Below are positions 7,302-14,281 of a stretch of 14,761 nucleotides of DNA, piece by piece. Within the stretch, counting starts at the first letter, position 1, and each line of letters begins with the position of its first letter. The stretch lies in assembly GCA_900556185.1 (NCBI GenBank), contig USNN01000017.1, positions 1-14,761 on the forward strand, given 5' to 3'. Position numbers and translations under genes: made by a program. The DNA comes from an uncultured Eubacteriales bacterium (lineage in GTDB: Bacteria; Bacillota; Clostridia; Christensenellales; UBA1242). The notes beneath the pieces are model-generated. The model saw only the letters and a list, made by a program, of their open reading frames with translations. It was not told where the DNA came from and searched no databases.

Positions 7302-8085
7302 AATATTCCCCTTTTTTAGCCTTATTTTTTTCTAAGATTATTCTATAAATAATTAACGCAAGCCCAACAATCACCATAACTCCACTCATAATTCTAGATA
7401 TTGGGCTAGACCCTAAAGTTAATATAAACTCGCTCTCTCTAAGTGGCTCCATTATAAACCTAACAGTGCCATAATACACAAGATATGCTCCAGTTGTAAT
7501 GCCAAACATCTTTCGGTAGTTTTTAAATATTAAAATTAATATAACAAATCCCAAAAGATTTAAAATACATTCATAAAAAAACAACGCATAATGCCAAGTG
7601 CCGTCAATCAAAACGCCCACTGGAAACCATCTTAAAGACTCGTTTTGTATAACCCCGCCATACACTTCGCTATTAAAGTAGTTCCCCCACCTGCCAATGG
7701 CTTGGGCTAAAATTACAAGCGGTGCTAGAGCATCGGTTACCAAAAAGAAATTGACTTTTTTAATTTTGGAATAAATAAATACACCAACAAGCCCACCAAT
7801 AAGCCCGCCAATTATGCTCATTCCACCATTTCTAAACTTAAAAAAATCGGCTATTGTTGTGCCACTATCAAAACAAACGCTAAACAACCTTGCACCAATA
7901 ATACCAAGCACCACAGCAGTTAGCACAAGGTCGTATGGCATATCTTTATCGTAATTATATTTCTTGCATATTAGCATTAGTGCTACAAAATCTAGGACAA
8001 TTGCAAGCGTTATTATTAGCCCATACCAATATATGTCCTGACCAAAAACACTAAATGCAACACGATCTACTAAACAAAATCTCAT
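7294..8085 (-). CDS. lgt: Prolipoprotein diacylglyceryl transferase
   Basis: Lgt is a polytopic membrane enzyme that moves diacylglyceryl from phosphatidylglycerol to the lipobox Cys of prelipoproteins, the first step of lipoprotein maturation. The 263-aa protein has the expected seven or so membrane spans. It carries the family signature GRWGNYFNSEVYG (131-143), a GGMSIIGG loop (87-94), and GTVRFIMEPLR (206-216), which contains the late essential Arg. The His found in that GGMS loop in E. coli is Ile here; Gram-positive enzymes vary at this place. The ATG at 8085 is the only possible start: an in-frame TAA lies two codons upstream, and no ATG, GTG or TTG follows within the first 25 codons. 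No Shine-Dalgarno sequence precedes it, because the promoter -10 is only 6 nt away. It is first in the operon with the coiled-coil gene and pepF. Confidence 0.95.
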   Translation of the reverse strand: MRFCLVDRVAFSVFGQDIYWYGLIITLAIVLDFVALMLICKKYNYDKDMPYDLVLTAVVLGIIGARLFSVCFDSGTTIADFFKFRNGGMSIIGGLIGGLVGVFIYSKIKKVNFFLVTDALAPLVILAQAIGRWGNYFNSEVYGGVIQNESLRWFPVGVLIDGTWHYALFFYECILNLLGFVILILIFKNYRKMFGITTGAYLVYYGTVRFIMEPLRESEFILTLGSSPISRIMSGVMVIVGLALIIYRIILEKNKAKKGEYYG

Positions 8086-8091
8086 AAGTTA

Positions 8092-8121
8092 ATTATATTC
8101 TTTTTTAATAAGTTGTGTCAA
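8092..8121 (-). promoter_or_regulatory. Consensus promoter of lgt, predicted to give a leaderless mRNA
   Basis: On the minus strand, TTGACA (8116-8121) and TATAAT (8092-8097), both perfect, are 18 nt apart. Only six bases (TAACTT) separate the -10 from the lgt ATG, so transcription should begin at or within a base or two of the A of ATG. Confidence 0.88.
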
Positions 8122-8234
8122 ACGAAAACGATACAAAAAAACAATAAGCCCAATTTTAGTGAATATAATAAAATACCAAAAGCCACAAACTATTCAACAT
8201 TTTGTGCAAAATTATTACCACGGTTGTTAAATTG

Positions 8235-8263
8235 TTGCCTTTTTAATTTTATTATGATAATAT
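8235..8263 (+). promoter_or_regulatory. Promoter of the tubby-like / membrane protein pair
   Basis: TTGCCT (8235-8240) and TAATAT (8258-8263) are 17 nt apart, with TGA giving an extended -10. The predicted start is near 8270, about 15 nt before the ATG at 8285 and just ahead of its GGGAG binding site. It is divergent from the lgt promoter; the about 110 bp between the two promoters holds no gene. Confidence 0.65.
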
Positions 8264-8284
8264 TTAATTATAGGGAGAGCGTTT

Positions 8285-8797
8285 ATGAAATTATTAGTTA
8301 AAAACAAATTGTTTTCACTGGGTAGAAGTTCAGTAGTTACTGACGAAAACAACAAAATCGTATATAAAGTTAAAGGGAGTTTATTTAGTAACATAATTTC
8401 TCACACCCACAAAAAGAAAGTAAAAGACGCAAGCAATAAAAAACTATTTGTGGTTAGAAATAAGTTTTGGCACCGCCTTTTCCATAAAAGTGCATTAATT
8501 TATAGAAACGGCAAAAAAATTGCTCGAATTGAAAAATCATATTTAGTTAAAAATGGATATGATGTAACAGGTGCAACCGAACCAATTTCAATTGTTGGTA
8601 GTGGCTGGAATTTAGATATAATGCTTGGCGAAAATAAAATTGGCAGTATATCAAGACCATCTGGCACGGTAAAGGACGCATTTAGGCTAACCGATGCCTA
8701 CATTTTGGATGTTGTAGACCCAGCCGATGCACCATTTTTAGTTGCAGTTGTTATTGCAATAGATAATATTTACGACTCTAATAAAAAACAAGTTTAA
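8285..8797 (+). CDS. Tubby C-terminal-like (LURP-one-related / YxjI-type) protein
   Basis: The 170-aa sequence reads as a chain of short beta strands, each built around G/D turns. This is the pattern of the LURP-one-related family, a tubby-like 12-stranded barrel around a central helix. The opening KNKLFSLGRSSVVTDENNKI (6-25) matches the family's start with 'F.lg...v.d..g..vy', and the end DVVDPADAPFLVAVVIAIDN (142-161) matches the strand plus hydrophobic helix that fills the barrel. The function in bacteria is not established; tubby-like folds bind phosphoinositides in eukaryotes, and related proteins are called scramblase-like. The ATG follows GGGAG with good spacing. It is the first gene of a two-gene unit with a multi-pass membrane protein 9 nt downstream, which fits a membrane-associated role. 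Confidence 0.8.
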   Translation: MKLLVKNKLFSLGRSSVVTDENNKIVYKVKGSLFSNIISHTHKKKVKDASNKKLFVVRNKFWHRLFHKSALIYRNGKKIARIEKSYLVKNGYDVTGATEPISIVGSGWNLDIMLGENKIGSISRPSGTVKDAFRLTDAYILDVVDPADAPFLVAVVIAIDNIYDSNKKQV

Positions 8798-8806
8798 GGA
8801 GCGACT

Positions 8807-9382
8807 ATGGCAATAGAATTTGAATCAGATAATCTTAATGACAAAACTTCACCCCCTACCGAACCAACCACCGAGCAAAAAGTTAAACCAACAAAAACCA
8901 AAACCCCACCACTAGAAAAAAGCATTTATGTATTTGAAATTTTGGCTGTAATTTCTCTTATATACGCATTTACATATTGTTTTTCAGGCGTATTTATATT
9001 ATTGCCGGCGGCAATACTTTGGATATTTTGGTTTGTTTTGGTTGTGCTAGCGAGTTTATTCACAGTTGGTATTGTGTGGGCAATTGAAGGCTGGCGAAGT
9101 TTTATATCGGGCTTTATGAATTTTAATAAAAGCCTAAGCAAAGTTTCTGGGTCTGTAACAAACTTTATTTACAATATTTTACCATATATGGCAGGCTTAA
9201 CCAGTGCAATAATAATCACCTATTTAACCCTAGCAATAATATATAAGGTTAAATGCACCGACCCTAAAAAACACACAACCAGAAGGCTTGTTTGGGCAAT
9301 TATAATCACCGTTTTATTTACCTTAGCAATTATTTGGGATATTTTATCGTTCACAAACACAGCACCAAACATATTTAATTAA
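8807..9382 (+). CDS. Multi-pass membrane protein of unknown function
   Basis: This is a 191-aa protein I do not recognise. Residues 1-38 are a charged, Pro/Thr/Lys-rich N-terminal stretch without a signal peptide, probably cytoplasmic. They are followed by about four hydrophobic segments: about 40-58, 62-95 (long, possibly two spans), 122-146 and 160-181. The loop at 96-120 is amphipathic, rich in Asn, Ser, Lys and Phe. The ATG has AAGGAG 5 nt upstream and begins 9 nt after the tubby-like gene, so the two are almost certainly co-transcribed and may act together at the membrane. The gene ends 5 nt before the terminator at 9387-9420. Confidence 0.85.
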   Translation: MAIEFESDNLNDKTSPPTEPTTEQKVKPTKTKTPPLEKSIYVFEILAVISLIYAFTYCFSGVFILLPAAILWIFWFVLVVLASLFTVGIVWAIEGWRSFISGFMNFNKSLSKVSGSVTNFIYNILPYMAGLTSAIIITYLTLAIIYKVKCTDPKKHTTRRLVWAIIITVLFTLAIIWDILSFTNTAPNIFN

Positions 9383-9386
9383 ACAC

Positions 9387-9420
9387 AAAAAAAGAACTAT
9401 CAGTTAGATAGTTCTTTTTT
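9387..9420. terminator. Bidirectional rho-independent terminator
   Basis: The stem AGAACTATC (9393-9401) pairs with GATAGTTCT (9407-9415) around the 5-nt loop AGTTA, flanked by an A run on the left and a T run on the right. It can therefore stop transcription in both directions. It lies between the convergent membrane protein gene (ending 9382) and the acidic protein gene (ending 9427) and probably serves both. Confidence 0.92.
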
Positions 9421-9426
9421 AATTTG

Positions 9427-11088
9427 TTATTCTAACCAGAAGTCGTCTTCCTTGTTTTCGTCCTTTCTGCCTTCGTTAATCTTGTCATCGGTAGGAACAT
9501 CTGGAGTTTCATCTTTTCCTTCGTCTTCTTTGTTGTCGTCTGGGTTTTCTGGATTTTCTGGTTCGTCAGCTGGTTTGCTATCGTCTTCAGAAGGTTCTTC
9601 TTCTGGTTCGTCTATATCTTCAGCTGGGTTATGTCTAACTTGGTCTGGGTCAACCACTTCATAGTTAGGCTTTTTGTCTGGGTCTGTCTTTGGGTCATCT
9701 GGAGTAACTGGGTCTACATAAGGTGGTTCAGCAGGAGTTTTTTCGTTGCATTTTTTGTAACCAAGCACGCCACCAACAGCAATACCTGCAACCAATACAA
9801 CAAGCGCACTTGCTTTTGCGATTGTAGCCATTGTGCTCTTATTTTTTATTGGAGTTACAACAGAAGTATCGTTAGATTCAATATTAGCATTTTTATAAAC
9901 TTCGTTAGAAACTAAAACGACTTCTTTAGGAAACTTGCCAACCAATTCGTTTTCGCCTTCGTCTGGATGAGCAAAATCGCTATCGCTTTCTTCGCCCTTT
10001 TCTAGGGTAAGATTTCCGTTTTTGTCTACATAAAGAGCGAATACTTTATCTTGAAGACCATTGTATTCAATGTATCCTTCGTCTACTGCACTTTCCATAG
10101 TTCTAACTGCACGCATAAACTCTGGGCTTTTAACAAACTTGTTAAATTTCTTTTCGCCTTCTTCCTTATCTTCGCAAACCAAACTCTTATAAATAACGCT
10201 AGATGGACTATTTAAAAATTCATCATAACTTACAAAAGTGCCATCGTTATTAATAAAGTCTAGATAACTTGGGAACATATTCCCTTCTTTATCTACTGGT
10301 CTGTTTTCACGTCTAAATTCTCTAACCATTCTTGCTAGTTTGGTAGAATAAATCTTTTCGTCTTGAACGTCGCAGTTTTTAACATAATCGCAAACTTCGT
10401 TTACAACATATAAGAATTTATCGTTATATTTTCTAACGCTCTTTTCAAATGCTTTTCTCTTTTTGTCTGAAATTTGTGGAATTGGGTTAAAGTCTTTTTT
10501 ATCGTCAAACTTTCTAGCAAGTTCAAATAGGTCTAGTTCGTCTTCGTCTGATTCAACATAGCCTTCTTCGTCTGATTCAACTTCTTCAGTTTGTGGCTTT
10601 TTAAATTTAATAATGCCATCATGGTTTGGCATTAAAGCGGTTTGATTATCTATTTGAGTTTCTGCATTAATTCCAGCATCAACACCTGCAACAGTGATAG
10701 CATTTTCTAGAAATGCTGGCATTAAAATTGCTGTAGCCTTTTCAAAAACTTCTGCTTCTTTCTTTAAATAAGCCATACCCTTATCGCTTGCTGGAGTGTT
10801 TCTAAAGATATCGCTAGCAGTTTTAAAACTCTTTATAATTTCACCTTCAACCACGGCTCTTGCCTTTGTGTTTTGGTTACCTTCTAAAACGCCATCAGAA
10901 ATTAAGGCACAAAAATCGTCAACAGCGGTTTCATCAACATCTGTTAAATTTTTGCTGATTAGTTTATTTGTTAATACTAAAATTGCTTTATATTCGTCAT
11001 AAAGGTTTTCGTTTTTTAAAGCCTCTACAGACTTTTCATCGTTAATTAAAGCAGTCAATACATCACTTAATTTAGTTAAGTTATTCAT
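9427..11088 (-). CDS. Unrecognised acidic single-span membrane protein with a Pro/Glu/Asp tail
   Basis: This 553-aa protein matches no family I know. An in-frame ATG at 11142 exists but lies upstream of the predicted transcription start, so the ATG at 11088 is the start; AGGGGG precedes it by about 8 nt. Residues 1-420 are soluble, acidic and apparently cytoplasmic, with a near-repeat VESDEEGY/VESDEDE (171-184). A predicted DEAD-free, helix-rich region (about 205-340) carries many Lys, Arg, Phe and Tyr. One membrane span follows (about 421-443, ATIAKASALVVLVAGIAVGG), then a tail of about 110 residues made mostly of Pro, Glu, Asp and Lys, which should lie outside if the N-terminus is inside. 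There is no signal peptide and no LPXTG. The tail may be an extended wall-spanning stalk or a charged spacer; this is a guess. Transcription is independent (promoter at 11131-11159). Confidence 0.85.
   Translation of the reverse strand: MNNLTKLSDVLTALINDEKSVEALKNENLYDEYKAILVLTNKLISKNLTDVDETAVDDFCALISDGVLEGNQNTKARAVVEGEIIKSFKTASDIFRNTPASDKGMAYLKKEAEVFEKATAILMPAFLENAITVAGVDAGINAETQIDNQTALMPNHDGIIKFKKPQTEEVESDEEGYVESDEDELDLFELARKFDDKKDFNPIPQISDKKRKAFEKSVRKYNDKFLYVVNEVCDYVKNCDVQDEKIYSTKLARMVREFRRENRPVDKEGNMFPSYLDFINNDGTFVSYDEFLNSPSSVIYKSLVCEDKEEGEKKFNKFVKSPEFMRAVRTMESAVDEGYIEYNGLQDKVFALYVDKNGNLTLEKGEESDSDFAHPDEGENELVGKFPKEVVLVSNEVYKNANIESNDTSVVTPIKNKSTMATIAKASALVVLVAGIAVGGVLGYKKCNEKTPAEPPYVDPVTPDDPKTDPDKKPNYEVVDPDQVRHNPAEDIDEPEEEPSEDDSKPADEPENPENPDDNKEDEGKDETPDVPTDDKINEGRKDENKEDDFWLE
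10542..10581 (-). repeat. Short in-gene direct repeat
   Basis: A 16-base word (CTTCGTCTGATTCAAC on the plus strand) occurs at 10542-10557 and again at 10566-10581, offset by exactly 24 nt. It encodes the doubled VESDE motif of the acidic membrane protein, so the reading frame is kept. It looks like a small in-frame duplication. Confidence 0.75.
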
Positions 11089-11130
11089 ATATTTTCCCCC
11101 TAAATATACTATATTCTTATATTTGCAAAG

Positions 11131-11159
11131 ATTATAACACAAACCCTTTATTTTGTCAA
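11131..11159 (-). promoter_or_regulatory. Consensus promoter of the acidic membrane protein gene
   Basis: On the minus strand, TTGACA (11154-11159) and TATAAT (11131-11136), both perfect, are 17 nt apart with TG one base before the -10. The predicted start near 11124 leaves a leader of about 35 nt to the ATG at 11088 and rules out the in-frame ATG at 11142. Confidence 0.9.
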
Positions 11160-11181
11160 TACGGCTACTACTTTTTGCCCA

Positions 11182-11793
11182 CTATTCTTCGCAGTCGCCA
11201 TATTCACGCACAACCTGTTCCACAGCACTAAACCCAAACCCCTTTCTATATAAATATGCCATAAGTTTGGTTCGGTTTTCTTTGGTGTTTTCTTTATATT
11301 TCATAAACTTATTCGCAAGCGTTTTAATGGTTTCGTGTTCATCAATTTCGCTAGAGTCTATAATCTCTTTTATAGTATGCTCACTAACACCCTTTTGTTT
11401 TAGGTTATATTCAATTTCTTTTTTACTCTTTAAACTGTTTGCTCTTATATAACTTTCGGCGTAATTTGTGTCATCCACATAACCATATTCTTCTAGTTTT
11501 TTAATAACCACTTCCGATACTTCTGGCAAATACCCTTTTTCTTTTAACTTTTTAAATAGTTCCCTTTTGGTGTATTTTTTTCGCTCGACTAAACCAAACG
11601 CCTTTTCTAAGGCCTTGTCTAACTCACTTTCGGTTTGCAACTCGGTTAACTTTGCTTGTGTTATCTCACTCCCCACTTTTAAACGGTTTTTCATTATGGT
11701 AGAAAGTTCCATTCCACACACAAAAACATTGTCTAAATACACATTAACCCTAGACTTGTTTTTTTGCATCTTTAAGTCTGTAATAGTTGCCAT
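11182..11793 (-). CDS. recX: Regulatory protein RecX
   Basis: RecX binds the RecA filament and limits or tunes its recombinase and SOS activity. This 203-aa protein has the expected all-helical architecture of repeated three-helix modules. The N-terminal strand part (1-50) is followed by ALEKAFGLVERKKYTKREL (61-79), LEEYGYVDDTNYAESYI (100-116) and a C-terminal RKGFGFSAVEQVV (184-196). The pattern of paired 'L..kgy' and 'YvDD..yA..' motifs is diagnostic of RecX. The ATG is 2 nt after the yigZ stop with AAGGCGG upstream, so the pair is coupled. No terminator is visible between recX and the next promoter, so some readthrough into the acidic protein gene is possible. Confidence 0.93.
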   Translation of the reverse strand: MATITDLKMQKNKSRVNVYLDNVFVCGMELSTIMKNRLKVGSEITQAKLTELQTESELDKALEKAFGLVERKKYTKRELFKKLKEKGYLPEVSEVVIKKLEEYGYVDDTNYAESYIRANSLKSKKEIEYNLKQKGVSEHTIKEIIDSSEIDEHETIKTLANKFMKYKENTKENRTKLMAYLYRKGFGFSAVEQVVREYGDCEE

Positions 11794-11795
11794 TT

Positions 11796-12455
11796 TTACC
11801 GCCTTCTTTCTTTTTCTCTACCTTCAAACTTTATGAACACATTTTTCACCTTGTTGTTCATAAATCTACCACCAAGCAACAACTTAAGTTCGCCCATAAC
11901 ATCTTGCTCACGATACGCTGGGAACCCCGCCTCTATTCTTACCACATCGGCATAGTCTTGCTTTAAAATAGGATACTCATTTTCTTGCAAATATCTAGAA
12001 ACCTTAGCAAAGTCATTATAAGTAAACCTAAACTCATACACCACACATTCAACCATTGTGTAGTAGTCGGCTCGCTCTAAGGTTTTAACTGCAATTTTGC
12101 CATAAGTTTTGGTTAGCCCCGACCTACCAAGTTCCTTGCCACCAAAATACCTAACAACCGCAACAAGTGTGTTTGTTAAATTCATTTTTCTAATCATTTC
12201 CATAATAGGAATACCAGCCGTGCCAGCAGGCTCACCATCATCGCACGACTTCATAACACTATAACCTTGACCTAAACAATAGGCATAACAAATATGTGTG
12301 GCGGTTGGATGTGCTCTCCACAGAGCATCTATAAACGCTTTAACATCTGCCTCGGTTTTAACCCTTTTAGAGTAGCCTAAAAATATAGACTTCTTTTCTT
12401 CCAGTTCAACGCAGATTTCTTCTTTAACCACATTAAAAGACCTTTTTTCTGCCAA
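11796..12455 (-). CDS. yigZ: YigZ/IMPACT family protein
   Basis: The 219-aa protein has the YigZ family layout: an N-terminal IMPACT (UPF0029) domain and a shorter C-terminal ferredoxin-like (DUF1949) domain from about 140. Signature motifs are FIDALWRAHPTATHICYAY (41-59), DDGEPAGTAGIPI (72-84) and VRYFGGKELGRSGL (101-114). The IMPACT domain is linked in eukaryotes to control of GCN2 and translation; the bacterial role is not settled. The start is a TTG at 12455, preceded by AAGGAG 7 nt upstream. No ATG lies in a suitable place. It is the first gene of a two-gene unit with recX, and is divergent from the NifU-like gene. Its own promoter is not obvious. Confidence 0.93.
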   Translation of the reverse strand: MAEKRSFNVVKEEICVELEEKKSIFLGYSKRVKTEADVKAFIDALWRAHPTATHICYAYCLGQGYSVMKSCDDGEPAGTAGIPIMEMIRKMNLTNTLVAVVRYFGGKELGRSGLTKTYGKIAVKTLERADYYTMVECVVYEFRFTYNDFAKVSRYLQENEYPILKQDYADVVRIEAGFPAYREQDVMGELKLLLGGRFMNNKVKNVFIKFEGREKERRR

Positions 12456-12505
12456 TGCCCTGCTCCTTATCTTTTCTAGTTATAATACTACCACAATTGC
12501 CACGA

Positions 12506-12525
12506 TAAATCAAATAATTGATTTA
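12506..12525. promoter_or_regulatory. Operator-like inverted repeat between yigZ and the NifU-like gene
   Basis: TAAATCAA (12506-12513) is mirrored exactly by TTGATTTA (12518-12525) across the 4-nt spacer ATAA. The right arm overlaps the -35 hexamer of the downstream promoter (12522-12527), which is where a repressor would act. The factor is unknown. Chance in AT-rich DNA remains possible. Confidence 0.45.
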
Positions 12526-12551
12526 CTTTATTTTTAATAATATGCTATAAT
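12522..12551 (+). promoter_or_regulatory. Promoter of the NifU-like / GGGtGRT unit
   Basis: TTTACT (12522-12527) and a perfect TATAAT (12546-12551) are 18 nt apart, with TGC before the -10 giving an extended -10. The predicted start is near 12558, about 23 nt before the ATG at 12581, which has AAGGAG upstream. Confidence 0.75.
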
Positions 12552-12580
12552 TAAATTATACTAATTTTAAGGAGATAAAA

Positions 12581-13273
12581 ATGGAATATTCAACTCACCT
12601 ACGAAATTCTTGTTGCGTAAATTCTGGTGCTAAGCACAGTAACGCTCCAATACCAGAAGAAGGCAAATGGATTCATGCAAAAGAAATAAAAGATATTAGT
12701 GGCTTAACACATGGTTGCGGAACTTGTGCTCCTGAGCAAGGTGCCTGCAAACTAACACTAAACATAAAAAATGGAATTATTGAAGAAGCACTTGTTGAAA
12801 CCGTTGGTTGCAGTGGAATGACTCAATCGGCAGCAATGGCAAGTGAAATTTTGCCAGGTAAAACCATTCTAGAAGCGTTAAATACCGACCTTGTATGCGA
12901 TGCAATTAATGTTGCAATGCGCGAACTATTCTTGCAAATTGTATACGGTAGAAGCCAATCTGCATTTAGTGAAAATGGTCTAGAAATTGGTGCAAGCTTA
13001 GAAGACCTTGGCAAGGGTATGGTTAGCCAAGTTGGAACCATGTATTCATCTAAACTAAAAGGTGCAAGATACCTAAACACCGCCGAAGGCTATATAACAA
13101 AGCTAGGGCTAGATAAAAACAACGAAATTATTGGTTACGAATATATCGCACTTGGCAAGGCTATGGACGAAATTAAAAAAGGCACCGAGCCAAATGAAGC
13201 CATAAAAATGTTCACAAAATCCTATGGTCGTATGGATGAAGCCGTTAAAGTTATAGACCCAAGAAAAGAGTAA
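12581..13273 (+). CDS. NifU/IscU-like iron-sulfur scaffold family protein, GGGtGRT-associated type
   Basis: The 230-aa protein is related to the N-terminal scaffold domain of NifU/IscU, on which Fe-S clusters are built. The LTLNIKNGIIEEALVETVGCSG run (58-79) followed by ASEILPGKTILEAL (87-100) aligns with IscU's core around its second Cys. It differs from ordinary IscU in several ways: it is longer, it has a cysteine-rich front (Cys11, Cys12, Cys46, Cys49, Cys56), and Cys77 is in GCSG. The third canonical Cys is not at the usual HCS position; Cys106 is the nearest candidate. The residues after 145 (SQVGTMYSSKLKG onward) form a C-terminal part not found in IscU. It starts after AAGGAG and ends in tandem stops (TAA TAG) 12 nt before its partner gene. 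Assembly of a cluster is plausible, not shown. Confidence 0.85.
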   Translation: MEYSTHLRNSCCVNSGAKHSNAPIPEEGKWIHAKEIKDISGLTHGCGTCAPEQGACKLTLNIKNGIIEEALVETVGCSGMTQSAAMASEILPGKTILEALNTDLVCDAINVAMRELFLQIVYGRSQSAFSENGLEIGASLEDLGKGMVSQVGTMYSSKLKGARYLNTAEGYITKLGLDKNNEIIGYEYIALGKAMDEIKKGTEPNEAIKMFTKSYGRMDEAVKVIDPRKE

Positions 13274-13285
13274 TAGGAGTTTGTT

Positions 13286-14281
13286 ATGATAGAATTTGAA
13301 GGACGAGATAAACGAGAAAATAGCATAAAATCATTTTTATTAAAGTCAGGTATCGGCACACTAGAAAATGCAAAAGAAATTTGCTTAAAGTATGGCATAG
13401 AGCCTGAAAAAATTGTGCGTGGCGTGCAATCTATTTGCTTTGAAAACGCAGTATGGGCATACACAGTAGGCACAGCCTATGCACTAAAAAGTAATCCCAA
13501 AACCGCCAGCGAAGCCGCCAGTTTAATAGGCCACGGATTGCAAGCATTTTGCGTGCCAGGTAGCGTTGCAGATATTCGTCAAGTTGGGCTTGGTCACGGC
13601 AACCTTGGTGCCATGCTACTAGACGAAAATGTTAAATGCTTCTGCTTTTTAGCAGGCCACGAAAGTTTTGCTGCCGCTGAAGGTGCTTTGGGTATTGCCA
13701 CAACTGCAAATAAAGCAAGAAAAACTCCACTAGAAGTTGTGTTAAATGGTCTTGGTAAAGACGCTGCTTACATAATTTCAAGAATAAATGGCTTTACCTA
13801 TGTTCAAACCGAGTTTAATTATTTAACCAATGATATTAAAATTGTTAAAGAAATAGCCTTTTCTAAGGGTGAACGTGGAAAAGTTAGAGTGTATGGCGCA
13901 GATAGTGTTCCAGAAGGCGTTGCTATTATGAAACACGAAAAAGTAGATGTTAGCATAACTGGTAACTCTACCAATCCAACCAGATTCCAACACCCAGTTG
14001 CTGGCACATATAAAAAATGGTGCTACGAAAACGGCAAAAACTACTTTAGCGTTGCAAGTGGCGGTGGCACAGGCAGAACCTTACACCCAGATAATGTTGG
14101 TGCTGGTCCAGCAAGCTACGGGCTAACCGACACTATGGGCAGAATGCACAGCGATGCACAATTTGCTGGTTCCTCTTCTGTTCCTGCTCATGTAGATATG
14201 ATGGGCTTTATTGGTATGGGCAACAACCCTATCGTTGGCGCAACCGTAGCGGTAAGCGTGGCAGTAAGTAAAGCCAAATAA
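13286..14281 (+). CDS. GGGtGRT protein (uncharacterised family)
   Basis: The 331-aa soluble protein contains SGGGTGRTLHPDN (258-270), the motif that gives the family its name in public annotation. The rest is glycine-rich with runs such as GLGHGNLGAML (101-111), FLAGHESFAAAEGALGIATTA (121-141) and GSSSVPAHVDMMGFIGMGNNP (295-315). Cysteines are at 33, 51, 89, 118, 120 and 246. The composition and Gly/Ser/Thr loops suggest an enzyme that binds a phosphate-bearing ligand, but I recognise no known active site. It follows the NifU-like gene by 12 nt with a TAGGAG binding site, so the two are co-translated from one mRNA. As I recall, this pairing recurs in other Clostridia, which would imply a shared pathway. 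Confidence 0.9.
   Translation: MIEFEGRDKRENSIKSFLLKSGIGTLENAKEICLKYGIEPEKIVRGVQSICFENAVWAYTVGTAYALKSNPKTASEAASLIGHGLQAFCVPGSVADIRQVGLGHGNLGAMLLDENVKCFCFLAGHESFAAAEGALGIATTANKARKTPLEVVLNGLGKDAAYIISRINGFTYVQTEFNYLTNDIKIVKEIAFSKGERGKVRVYGADSVPEGVAIMKHEKVDVSITGNSTNPTRFQHPVAGTYKKWCYENGKNYFSVASGGGTGRTLHPDNVGAGPASYGLTDTMGRMHSDAQFAGSSSVPAHVDMMGFIGMGNNPIVGATVAVSVAVSKAK

Noticed and set aside
8113..8301. Open frame in the intergenic region before the tubby-like gene
   Set aside because: It lacks a ribosome binding site, has no recognisable motif, overlaps the downstream gene start, and covers the divergent promoters.
9452..9664. Serine-rich plus-strand open frame
   Set aside because: It is the reverse reading of the Asp/Glu-rich tail of the acidic membrane protein. 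The Ser-rich composition is an artefact of the GAA/GAT codons.
11089..11142. Upstream in-frame ATG extension of the acidic membrane protein
   Set aside because: The extra 18 codons cover the -10 box and lie partly upstream of the predicted transcription start. The ATG at 11088 has a good binding site.
12506..12525. FNR/CRP site in the yigZ-NifU intergenic region
   Set aside because: The half-sites appear inside out (ATCAA-N4-TTGAT), not TTGAT-N4-ATCAA, so I keep it only as an unassigned dyad.
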